Shown here one piece after another: positions 1-10,232 of a DNA stretch of 64,000 nt. The notes beneath the pieces are model-generated. The model searched no databases, was not told the DNA's origin, and saw only the letters and a program-made list of their open reading frames with translations. This DNA comes from Psoroptes ovis. Lineage: Eukaryota > Arthropoda > Arachnida > Sarcoptiformes > Psoroptidae. The stretch is from the NCBI GenBank assembly GCA_002943765.1, contig PQWQ01000019.1:248001-312000 (forward strand), read 5' to 3'. The position numbers and the translations under genes are program-made. Each line of letters starts with the position of its first letter. Position 1 is the first letter of the stretch.

Positions 1-257
1 AATAAATCATGATAATATATGAATAAATTTTTGCCTCAAAAAAAAAAATATAAGTAAACGACAAATTTCTGGAGAAAATAAATCACAAAAAATTATAATA
101 AATTGATTAGATTGACCGTATTTGAGATTACGATTCGATGATTGAGATCAAAGATAAGGGAATAAGATGAAGTATAAGTAATAGAAAAAAAAATTAAGCA
201 ATTTCAAATAAATTTAAGTTATGTGTTATGAGGGGATTGAACATAAATAATTTTCGC
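1..257. other. 3' flank of the bicaudal-C-like gene
   Basis: AT-rich flank downstream of the stop codon at 258-260. I see no AATAAA on the minus strand here, so the 3' end of the transcript is not defined by sequence. Confidence 0.5.
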
Positions 258-1733
258 TCAAAGATAATTTGTAGTCATCACACCATTTAAAATTAATGAA
301 TCAATTAAATCTTTATGAATAGAAAATATTTTATCCACATACTTTTCATTAGTTTTTATTGAGATGATTTTTGTATCTTGATTTTGTATGGTTTTTGCAT
401 TGGTCAGCGATGATGATGATGATGATGATGATGATTGTGATGCTGATGATAAGCATGGTGATATTGTAATTTCAATTTGATTACGATCATAATTTAAATT
501 TGAAATGCATTTCACTAATCTTGTAGTATCATTATTGATTAAATGAAATTTTAATTCATATTCAAAACGGGTGGTGATCAGCCAGCGTGCTTGCATAACT
601 GATGGAATATTTGCACCGGTAATAATGACATTTTCAAATGGATAATGCTGACAATCATTATAACGAATCAATTTAATTTTTGTACCAGTTTCATTTTCGA
701 TCATATCTAAATACGATGAATTGATTAGATTCTTCTCACGCCTTGTAATCGGCACTTGTAAAGTACTCATGAAATTTGGCAATACACGTCCTAATTGATG
801 AAATTCTAATTGCATTTGAAAATTGATCATTGCTTGTATGAGGCGAATGAAATATTTACGAAATGTCAAAAAACTGAATAATATTACATTCATTTTTTCT
901 GGACGATACGATATATAAACATCCCATTTTTCATATTCTTTTTGTATTAGTTGAAAATCTTCATGTAAATATTTTGCAAAAAGTTCTTGATCATAGTAAT
1001 GAAATTCAAATTGAAGCGCAAATGTTGAATGTAGGAAAAATGATTTACACATTTTTGCTACATTTTCTGATCGTCCGATTATTGACACTTTATTATTTGT
1101 GGCCGAAAAATCAACATTACATTGGCTTTCAGATAATGAACATTTCAATATGAAAAAATTATGCACACCGAAAAATACACGATCATCGAATGACATATCG
1201 ATATATAAGGTGCACATTTGATTCATTATTGTGTCATTGATTGATGACCTCTGATGCGGCTGTGATGGTTGAATATTATTATCATTATAATTAATGTGAT
1301 TATGATTACGATTATGACTATGATTGATTGGCATCAATGTACGATTCATGGTATCATTATTCATCATAATAAATTGATCACTAGACATTAATGGACGAGG
1401 TAAAGGTGGCGGTGGTTGTGGTGGTGACAGTACGCTTGCTGTAGTTGTTTCCATGCGGCGATGATGTTGACGCCATGTTGCTGTCGTAGCCGAAGCTGAT
1501 TCATAGCGTTTTTCACATGTGGTAGAATCATTCAATGATTCTTCATAATATTGATTCGAACCTGCACAACAAAACACATCAAATGGATTAGATTATTTAG
1601 AAATTTTTAAAAATAATTTCAAAAACTTACTATTAACAAAATTAATAGATGAATCATTCCAAAGATTATAAGTCATTAATTCAATATTTGTCGGATCAAC
1701 TTGTTTGAATTCATTCGAAATGATACGATTCAT
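258..1733 (-). CDS. Divergent bicaudal-C-like KH-domain protein
   Basis: Two exons, 1733-1631 and 1561-258, joined across a 69-bp intron with GTAAGT donor and TGTGCAG acceptor; the product is 468 aa. The start is the ATG at 1733, opening MNRIISNEFKQVDPTNIEL. Residues about 1-145 are low complexity (Pro run, His/Asn repeats). From about 150 the order matches the middle of bicaudal-C: KH-like (150-212, ending VSIIGRSENVAKMC), KH-like partner (217-281), KH-like (299-365, with VIITGANIPSVMQARWL) and a last partner domain split by a nine-Ser run. Bicaudal-C proteins bind mRNA and regulate its translation and decay in the cytoplasm. Both places where a KH domain should show GXXG do not: the first reads FFGVHNFF and the second LINSSYLD. 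No SAM domain follows. The family call rests on domain order and spacing remembered from bicaudal-C and is not an alignment score. RNA binding may be weakened or lost. Confidence 0.65.
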
Positions 1734-1897
1734 TTCGAGAAAAAATATAACAGAAAAAAAAATGCAACAAGTATCACAGACAAATTCTTAAAAATTTAAA
1801 AAAAATAAGAATTTCGGCGAAATTCTTGATTAACAAAAAAAAATAATAATTCACAAAACACTTCTTAATTTTCAATAAATCACTATGAAATGTGAGG

Positions 1898-1906
1898 TTT
1901 TTATAT
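1898..1906 (-). promoter_or_regulatory. Candidate TATA box of the KH-protein gene
   Basis: Read on the minus strand this is TATATAAAAA, about 165-170 bp upstream of the ATG at 1733. A start site some 30 bp downstream would leave a 5' leader of about 130 nt. No other core element was identified. Confidence 0.35.
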
Positions 1907-1967
1907 AATTATGGAGAGAAAAATTTAAACATTCTCTGGCCAATATTTGATTAATAAATGATTAAAC

Positions 1968-1987
1968 TGTGTGTGTGTGCGTGTGTA
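1968..1987. repeat. TG dinucleotide microsatellite
   Basis: About ten TG units interrupted once by CG, upstream of the KH-protein gene. Confidence 0.8.
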
Positions 1988-3132
1988 TGAGATGTGTAAA
2001 TGATGAGAAAAAAATGATGAAAAATGAACATTGAAAAACAAAATGGTGTTAATGGTGAATGCCAAAATGAAAAATGATTTGCAATTTATCTTTAGAAATC
2101 TTGAGAAAATGAAAATGGGGAGGAAAAAAAATTGAAAAATGAAGAAGCGTAAAAAAAATCAACCACCGATGACCAATGAAAAACAATTATTTTTATCTTT
2201 TTCAGTATTTTAAGTTCAAAATTGTTGCCAATTTAATTATTTTAAATGACAAACGATTGATTGGCTGATTGATTGATGTGAATGCTGTTGTAGAAGAACA
2301 GTTTAAAGTGTGTTGAAAACGAATTGACGAAATTTCAAATTTTTTTTGAAAAATTTTTGAAATTGATGCGCTAACTGCGCATTAACCCTTTACCTCTGAA
2401 AAAATGGCGAATTTTTTTCTCGAAAAAAAAAAGACGCCTAACGTTCGATTTTCGAATCAAAAAACGTTCGATTCGAATGTTTTTTTTTCAAATTTGTCAA
2501 AATTGTCAAAACCCGCGAAACTTTTCAAACCTAAAAATGATTTTAAAGATTTCAAAGATTACCATCTTTACCGTGGTAACCATGTCTAATGTCATCATTG
2601 GTGCATTTCGGTCAATTTGAAGACGACGAAAAATAAATACTACATGATAATTGTCATTATTTACCTTTGATGATTATTGCTTCGAAATCATTAATCATTG
2701 GATTTTCAAAGGTTTTATTTTTGTCCATTGCAGGTTTCTTCAGAAGAAAATAAAGACAAACAAAAAATATGGCCAAAAAATGTCACAAATTTTTTTTGTT
2801 GTTGTTTATTTTTGGATATTTAATCAAACAAAATTAAAAAATGGTTATTATTGTCATGGCTATTATTATTATTTTTTTCATAATAACTTTATAATAAGAA
2901 ATGAATGAATGAATGAATGATCGAAAATCTTTCCAAAAAAACAAATTCATAATTCAACAAATCAATCAAACATGAAAATTTGAGAAATTTTCCCAATTTT
3001 CCATTTTCCAAAATCACCGAAACCATGTCCAACAACAACGACAACAATAAACCATGAAAATTTTTGAAATTTCGGTGAAAAGCTTCAAAATCTACAATTG
3101 TTTGTCAGTATTATCATTATTTATTCATTCTA

Positions 3133-3212
3133 TTTGGTTGTCCCATAAGTTTTTGCCGTTTTTTAAATTTTTTTTCATTCAAAAAACGGCAAGAACTTTT
3201 TGGACAACCTAA
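3133..3212 (+). mobile_element. Hairpin MITE, class B
   Basis: Inner arms TTGCCGTTTTTT and AAAAAACGGCAAG pair well. The left tip reads TTTGG, and the right outer arm has CTTTTTGG where the class has CTTATGGG. Confidence 0.85.
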
Positions 3213-4125
3213 TATTTTCATTCATTTCATTTTCATAATCGTAGTCAATCAATCAAAGATGGCAAAGATGTGTATGATTATATTTTAAGGTGGAATTTTT
3301 GAAAAATTTTCAAATTCAAAACATGTACAATATGATTTATTTGAATGATTTTAAAACCGAAAAAGAAAAAAAAATTACCGTAATAATTATTTAACCAAAT
3401 TTTCACAAATCTTATTTGATCAAATAATCAAACAATCAAATCAAATCAAATCATTCCATCGATTTAAAATAAATGTATGTATTTTCAATGATGATGAATA
3501 TTATCAATTTTTTGAACTACAATTGAATTTATTTTGATTTTTAATCAGATAATTTCTGGCCACTTTGATGGATTCAAAAGAATGGTATTTCGATGGTTGA
3601 AGATTTGTGTCAAATTGAAAGATTTCAATGATTATTTATTATGTTCAATTGTGCACATATTCATTCATTCAATCATATGAATTTGAACAATAACGATTCC
3701 GAATAAGATGATCGAAACAATCGAAAACTCTATAAATTCAAAGATCAATTCTTATTCTTACAATTCAAATCATAACCAGAAATGAAATAATAATAACAGA
3801 AATGATCATCATCAAAACACCATTTGAATTGTTGAAAATCGTTTTTTTTCGGATTCAAATGAAAATATTCAAAATATGAATAAGGCCATTCATATAACAA
3901 CAACAATCGTTCAATCGATCATCAATCGGTCATCAATTGATCATTTTTTTAACCTTATTGACATGTATAAGATGTGTTTTTGGAAAAAAATATTAATTGA
4001 ATATCGAGTTTTCAAAATGGAATGTTGTATTGTTTTGAAATCTTATCTTTTTTGAAAAAAATGTATGAATCAATATCTATTTTTTCATCTATCGAATATA
4101 TTTTGATATTCAAAAGGGTGAAATA

Positions 4126-4208
4126 TTAGGTTGTCCGAAAAGTTCTGGCCGATTTTCATGTGGCAACTCTATCACGATTAAGCGTAATGAACTTTTCGGA
4201 CAACCTAA
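4126..4208 (+). mobile_element. Hairpin MITE, class A
   Basis: Full copy with intact outer arms; core GGCAACTCTATCACGATTAAGC. Left flank is TA, right flank TC. Confidence 0.9.
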
Positions 4209-4942
4209 TCATATCTAAAATATCCCCGATTGAAATTTGATAAATTATTAAATATGATATCGAAATCTATTAATCATTAAAACGAAGATATGAAAAGACC
4301 ATTATTATATTTCGAATCAAATTTAATTCAATTCACATTAATTTATATCAAAGAAAGCAATATTATCGATCTTAAAGAAATCTAATCGTCTTCGGCTGTT
4401 GTTCTTATTCATCAATAGGGCCATTGTCCACCATTGTCTTGAACAATGGCCGATATCACCGAATCCGGTAGCCTTATTATGTGAAAACTGGCTTAGAAAA
4501 ACCTTAGAAAACCCTTAGAAAACCACGAAAAAAGGGGCAACAAAAGACAATGAATCAAGATCACAATTTATTGAACGAAAATACATCAAAAGACATATGA
4601 TTTTCAGTTCAAAACGTATGCAAATATAACGGTGAATACAAGAATCAATTCATCTTGTTATATGTGCTTTAATTTGGAAAATTTTTGTGGGGAAAAATTT
4701 TCGATAAATTTGAATATTTAAAATTCAAATCGAAGGTTTTCATTTTATCATCAGCACTTTTAATTTTGTTGTTTCGAAAGTCCTTTAATTTTTTTTTTAC
4801 ATCTTTATCAAATTAGATCATCATCGGATATTATCATTATTTGAAATAATGATAATGATAATAATAATGCGGTGAAAATAAGCCAAGCAGCAGCAGTAAA
4901 TAAAATGTGAATAAATAAATGACATCAAAAATGGTAAATTTA

Positions 4943-5023
4943 TTAGGTTGTCCGAAAAGTTCATTCCGCTTAATCGAATAGAGTTGCTCATGAAAATCGG
5001 CTAGAACTTTCCGGACAACCTAA
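4943..5023 (-). mobile_element. Hairpin MITE, class A
   Basis: Reverse copy (TTCATTCCGCTTAATCG at the left). TA on both sides; right arm has CTTTCCGG. Confidence 0.9.
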
Positions 5024-5185
5024 TACAACAAGACATAGAACAAGTCATAGAAAATTAACAGAACCAAACAAACCAAAACAAGAGTTTTATTATTATCATC
5101 TTAATAATGATAATGATAATAAACATTTCAAAAATTACTGTGATATAGAAGATGGAAAAATGATAAAATCGATTAGTTTTATTTA

Positions 5186-5267
5186 TTAGGTTGTCCGGAA
5201 AGTTTTGGCCGATTTTTCGGGAGCAACTCTATTCGATTAAGCCGAATGAATTTTTCGGACAACCTAA
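5186..5267 (+). mobile_element. Hairpin MITE, class A
   Basis: TA on both sides. Core has TTTTTCGGGAGCAACTC; left arm CCGGAAAG, right arm TTTTTCGG. Confidence 0.9.
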
Positions 5268-5670
5268 TAAAATTAAAGGTTTGAGATTAGAAAAATCTAA
5301 ATCTAAAGATATCACTGTAAATCAATGATTACAGCAACAACAACAACATGTTTGATATCAATCGAAATTATATCTTAACTTTTAGATCATAATTATTTAT
5401 TGAATCAATGAATGAATGAATGATTGAACGAATGGATAAATTAATGAATGAATGGATGGATAATATAAATCTTAATCGATTGATTGACTAATCAAACTTA
5501 AAATTTTTCCAAAATCTTTGAACTCAAGTCGGCTAATAGTACATCTATGGCTTGTTTTTAAATGTAATAAGCTTGTATACAGCCGTGTCTATCCGAAGCT
5601 GAAGCGTGGGTAAGTAAGCAATGTATGTTTTCGAACAAAAAAAAAAAAAACATGAATTAATTTTTATTTA

Positions 5671-5749
5671 TTAGGTTGTCCGAAAAGTTTTTGCCGATTA
5701 TATTGTAGGTAATTATGAGAAAATTGGCAAGAACTTATTGGACAACCAT
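5671..5749 (+). mobile_element. Hairpin MITE, class C
   Basis: Core GATTATATTGTAGGTAATTA; the right end decays to ACCATA. Confidence 0.85.
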
Positions 5750-6358
5750 ATATTTAAGTGAGATCAAAAATCAACACTTTAATTTTTCAAAGATAATTAT
5801 TTTGTTTTTTCCGATTATTTCCACCATTCGAAAACTAATGGAAAATCAATGAAAATTTGGAAAAAAATGAATTTCAATTTTTAAAAATTTCATAAATTTT
5901 TATTTCAATATTTTTTTTCAAAAAATATTTAATTCATTCAAATCACATACGCGCACACACATTCGTGTATATTTATGTTCATTTTTTGTTTTTTATACAT
6001 GGGATAGATTTGAAATTTTATAAGTTTTCTTCATGTTTTCGTTAATTCTTCAATGAAAAAATCTTCGGATTTAAAAAAACTGTTTTCATGTTTGTCGTGT
6101 GCTGTGTATGTGTATGTGTATAAGTAGAGTAAATGAAAAAAGTAAATGTAAATGATTTTTTTACCTTTTCGGTTATATAAAAATACGATCATCATCATCC
6201 AATCATCGTTTCGTTTCAATCCTTTAAAAATCTAAACACTGTGTACATTTAAATTTTTTTATGTGTTTTTGTTTCAATTTTTTTTCTGTTTTTGTGAATA
6301 TTATTAAATTATGATTTGAAAATTTTAAAAATTAAAAAATTGAATAATATTTAAAATA

Positions 6359-6447
6359 TTAGATTGTCCGAAAAGTTCTGGCTGATTTTCATATGCAATT
6401 TTCAATTTTCTATTGAATAAGCGGAATGAACTTTTCGGACAATCTAA
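6359..6447 (+). mobile_element. Hairpin MITE, class A, long core
   Basis: 89 bp. Between the left and right core halves there is extra TTTTCAATTTTC-type sequence, and the left tip is TTAGATTG paired with AATCTAA at the right, a matched change in both arms. Confidence 0.85.
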
Positions 6448-6460
6448 TATATGCATTTTT
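6448..6460. other. AT-rich spacer after the 6.4-kb hairpin
   Basis: Short spacer; from here to 7.02 kb the sequence is simple AT-rich DNA with ATG (GAT-type) repeats near 6998-7013 leading into the next gene. Confidence 0.3.
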
Positions 6461-7024
6461 TTTTCGTTTTTGCATGTTTATGTATTTTTCTATGGATTTT
6501 TTTTTCTTTTTGTTTTAAACATGTAAATAAATGAAAAAAAAGTAATTATTTTCTATAATTTTGTTATGTAGCTGTTTGTGTTTGTGTCAAAAAGTTATCA
6601 TTAAATTCAATGGGGGGAGGGAGAAAATGTATGGAAATATTCAAAAAGGAAAAAAAAATGATAATCAACAGGTTACACACAAACACACAAATAGAAAAAG
6701 GAAAAATCATAATTCAAATTCAAAAATATTTGTGCACATATAAAAATCCATTTTGATGGGATAATATTTTGAATAATATTAGTTTCATACGTTTGAATTC
6801 ATCATTCATTCATTCATTCATATTTTCACAATTAATGAAATTCAATGTGAATAATGGTGGTGGTGTGAAGAACAGAACAACAGAAAAAGTCATCATAATC
6901 CATAATTTTAAAGATTTGTAGGCGTTTTTCGTCTTTGATTGTTTGTTTGTGGCATCATTTTATATGATTATAATCCTAATAATAATAATAAATCCACGAT
7001 GATGATGATGATGGATTCAAATTT

Positions 7025-8245
7025 TCAAACTTTTTTGTTGACCATTTTGTTGTTGCTGATGATGGTGATGGGGATAAGGCTGTTGTTTTTTGTTGTCAAA
7101 TTCTTTTGTTTCTGTTGTTGTTGCTGCTGCTGTTGTTGAAGATAATCTTTTGCTTTCATAATATTTTTATCATTTCCATTATGATTATGATGATGATGAT
7201 GATATCTTTGTTTATTATTATTATTTGAATTTAAATTATTATGATTATTAGCCATCATTGATGTCGATGTCGATGATCGTGATGATGTTTGATCATTTTG
7301 ATTATTATTTTGATTATTTTTACTTTTATTATTAATATTTTTCTTTTGTTTTGGATTATTATTGTTTTCATTATTCGATGATGATGAAGACGATGATGAT
7401 GATGATGATTCAGATAAATGATCATTCGATATATTTGAATTTGTACGATTTTTATTTGGAATTTTTTGATTATTTTTTCGTTTTTCATCATCATTATCAT
7501 TATTAGTGGATGCTATTTGTTTGATTTGTTGTTTTTGTTGTATATGACACATTGGTATATATTTTACTTTTGTTTGAAACCATTTATGTTTGACTAGACG
7601 TTCAATATAACCATTACGATTTGCATCGGATAAGAATTCATCCAATATTTCTCGGGAATCGAAACGATACCATTTTGATTTTAACGGTGGTGCTTGTAGC
7701 TGTGATGATGACTGTTGTTGTTGTTGATTAGTAGATTTTGTTTCATTCGGATCATTCGAATGATTATCGTTGGATTTTTTAATGAATTCAATTTTTAATA
7801 AATTTTTTTTATAAATTTTATCTGGATTATGATGATGTTTACTATGATGTGCTGCATCTTTTGTCGTATGGTAATTTGATGGTAAATATGTTGAATATTT
7901 TGGATTATTTATACGTAAATTTGGTGATGCCGGTGCTGAATTTGCTTGTAATGGTGGCGGTGGCCGTATTTGTATTTGTGAATGGCGAATATCTTTCATC
8001 GATTCACTATCAATATCACTTTTAGTTTTCGATAGTAATGATTTCTTTTTATTCGATAATTTATTATTATTATTATTATTATGGACTGGTTTCGATAATT
8101 TTTTCGGTACAAGTTCTTCAATTTCATCCCAACGCCATTGACAAATGATGGATTTCATTTGATATGTTATCGTAATCCATTCTGGTTCTGGTATTAGGAA
8201 ACAAGGCTCTTCCAGGTCTTCGAATGCACGATATTGTCGAATCAT
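7025..8245 (-). CDS. Unrecognised low-complexity protein with two conserved-looking segments
   Basis: Single open frame of 406 aa from the ATG at 8245. I do not recognise the family. Two stretches look folded rather than low complexity: residues 1-50, with LEEPCFLIPEPEWITITYQM, and about 193-245, with DSREILDEFLSDANRNGYIE followed by a Lys/Trp-rich segment ending in a CHIQQKQQ motif. Between and after them come Asn, Gln, Ser and His runs, a Pro-rich PPPPLQANSAPASP segment and a C-terminal nine-Gln tract. A good acceptor-like TCTGGCAG sits about 20 bp before the ATG, so the 5' leader may be spliced from exons farther upstream (for example 9305-9261). The low-complexity half is strongly repeat-coded (CAA, AAT and TCA runs), so its length probably varies between individuals. 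Confidence 0.65.
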   Translation of the reverse strand: MIRQYRAFEDLEEPCFLIPEPEWITITYQMKSIICQWRWDEIEELVPKKLSKPVHNNNNNNKLSNKKKSLLSKTKSDIDSESMKDIRHSQIQIRPPPPLQANSAPASPNLRINNPKYSTYLPSNYHTTKDAAHHSKHHHNPDKIYKKNLLKIEFIKKSNDNHSNDPNETKSTNQQQQQSSSQLQAPPLKSKWYRFDSREILDEFLSDANRNGYIERLVKHKWFQTKVKYIPMCHIQQKQQIKQIASTNNDNDDEKRKNNQKIPNKNRTNSNISNDHLSESSSSSSSSSSSNNENNNNPKQKKNINNKSKNNQNNNQNDQTSSRSSTSTSMMANNHNNLNSNNNNKQRYHHHHHNHNGNDKNIMKAKDYLQQQQQQQQQKQKNLTTKNNSLIPITIISNNKMVNKKV

Positions 8246-8967
8246 TTTTTTTTAAATGAAACAAGCTGCCAGACGAAATTACTTGACAAATTTTGTTCAC
8301 AAAATATGTTCACAAATCACAAATCAATTATTGATGATAATTGTAGAAATATGAATGAAAAATCACTAAAATATCACTGGAAAATGTTGAAATAATGAAT
8401 GAACTTATCAGAAAAAAAATATTAATCGGAAGAAATCAATTTCGAAAAATCAAACTGTGAAATTAGAAAAAATATAGAAAAAAATAGAAAAATTGAAATA
8501 AATTGAAATGAAATTACAATCAATAAATGAAATTTTTAAAAACATTTGAGTAAAATACATTATACACGCACAGCCATTTCATAATAACCATTGGAAACAA
8601 TGACTTGTTTGTTTGATTTCATATTTCATATGTTTATTTCAACGTTTAATTGATCATGGCTATAGTTTTCGGAGTTTTTCGTAGTTTTTTGGAACGAAAA
8701 ACAATTTTTTTGGCTAAGCAAATGTCTATAGATATCTATATTCAGACTTGGAAAATATATAGAAGAAAAAATGATTTTCAATGATTATAATAATAATAAT
8801 GATTATCATACTATTTTGTTTGTTATCATTATTATAATTATCAATGATAATTTTTTTGAAAAAAAATAAAATCATTTTCTGTTCTTGTTTTTTTTCTATG
8901 AACATTTGAATGAATATTTTTTTCGTTTCTTTTCTTCAAAAATGAACAGAATGATTATGAAATACTA

Positions 8968-9050
8968 TTAGGTTGTCCGAAAAGTTCTGGCCAATTTTCA
9001 TGCGACAACTCTATCGCGATTAAGCGGAATAAACTTTTCGGACAACCTAA
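8968..9050 (+). mobile_element. Hairpin MITE, class A
   Basis: Well-preserved 83-bp copy, core CGACAACTCTATCGCGATTAAGC. It is the last hairpin before a 10-kb stretch without any. Confidence 0.9.
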
Positions 9051-9260
9051 TTGGTTTCTCCTTCTTTCTTTGGCTTCTTGTACAATTTTTGTCTTGTTCT
9101 CTCTATCATCATCGCAAATATACAGTTATTTTCTATTTCTTTTCATTTTAAAAACTTTGATTTTATCATGTTTGGGGTCATTTTTTCATGTATTTTTATG
9201 TTCATTGATATAAGCTTATATAAATAAATGAATAAATAAATAATAAAAGGTTATACTTAC

Positions 9261-9305
9261 ATATGATTTTGTTGTTGTTGTTTTCGGTTGTTTCTGTTGT
9301 TGTTG
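9261..9305 (-). other. Possible small exon (leader or coding)
   Basis: Bounded on the minus strand by an ATCTTTAG acceptor and an ATATGTAAGT donor. It is 45 nt, a multiple of three, CAA/ACA-rich, and would add 15 in-frame residues (Gln/Thr/Lys-rich) if coding. It lies upstream of the ATG at 8245. Confidence 0.25.
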
Positions 9306-10232
9306 CTAAAGATGTTAATGTTTATTCAAAAAATCTAAATTTAGATTTTTTTCTTCATCAACTAATCTTTGACTATTCATCAATATATTGAATTCAGATA
9401 TATATGAATATTTGATTAAAATGATGATCAAAAATGTCTCTTTCTTCGACTGATTCTATATATGTAATATCATTAACCACCGTTTAAATATATACCGTCT
9501 TATTTCAATTTATGTGATTTTTTCTCTTCTTATGTTTTCAATGTATTTAAAAACATGAAAATTTCAATGTAAACAAATGAACAAATATTATTCTGTTTGA
9601 TCAAATTGTTCACCGTTGACATTTGGCTGCGAAGATTTTAACGGATTTTTCACTTGGTTTACGCTGGATTTTTTCGGGATTTCAGGCGGACAAATACACT
9701 GAATGTCACAATTTTAAACGGTTTTTATTCACGGATTCAATTTAAATTGAAATTTCGATGAGAAAACTGAAGAAAAATGTCAAAAAATGCATTTGAGCGC
9801 TTCAATTCTCATTTCTCTTCTTTTGGTGAATAAATGCAAAACACACAAAAAATAGAAATCGAATGTGTCAAAAAAAATGAAAACAGTTTCAACTGCTAGA
9901 CGCATACAAATGTGTTCGAAACAGTCGTATTCAAACTTTTGGTGGTAGCGGCATTGTGAAGGAAGAAAAAAATCTCGAAGCTCCGCCCATTTGCAAAAAT
10001 TTAAAAATTAATTCGAATTTTTTTTTGTTTTTTGTTTTTTTTTTTTGAAAATATGTAAATAAATAAAACATAATCATATGATTTCTGATCATTTTTTGAT
10101 TCAGAAAAAATGAATGGGAAAAAATATTTGGAATACAAAACGAAACAAAATATTAATCAATTAAAATTCTAATTAAAAATACGAAAAAAATTTGGAAAAA
10201 AATTCAGCTCTAAAAATCATTTCGAATCATCA

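Larger units (their letters stand above)
1734..7024. other. Intergenic region with six hairpin MITEs
   Basis: Over 5 kb without a believable gene; the short open frames here are low complexity or broken. It holds a TG repeat at 1968-1987, six hairpin elements listed separately, a TTAACCCTTT word at 2384 and a 9-bp inverted repeat GGCCATTGT/ACAATGGCC at 4419-4451. Confidence 0.6.
8246..10232. other. Intergenic region between the unrecognised gene and the bMERB gene
   Basis: Contains one class A hairpin (8968-9050), a possible 45-nt minus-strand exon (9261-9305) and a less AT-rich patch at about 9610-9990 that could be the promoter and first leader of the 7025-8245 gene; on the minus strand it has an initiator-like TTCAGTGT near 9700. 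No coding frame of substance. Confidence 0.4.

Noticed and set aside
2404..2908. Two short plus-strand frames near 2.4-2.9 kb
   Set aside because: Lys/Asn/Phe-rich chance frames, one beginning inside a TTAACCCTTT-type repeat end.
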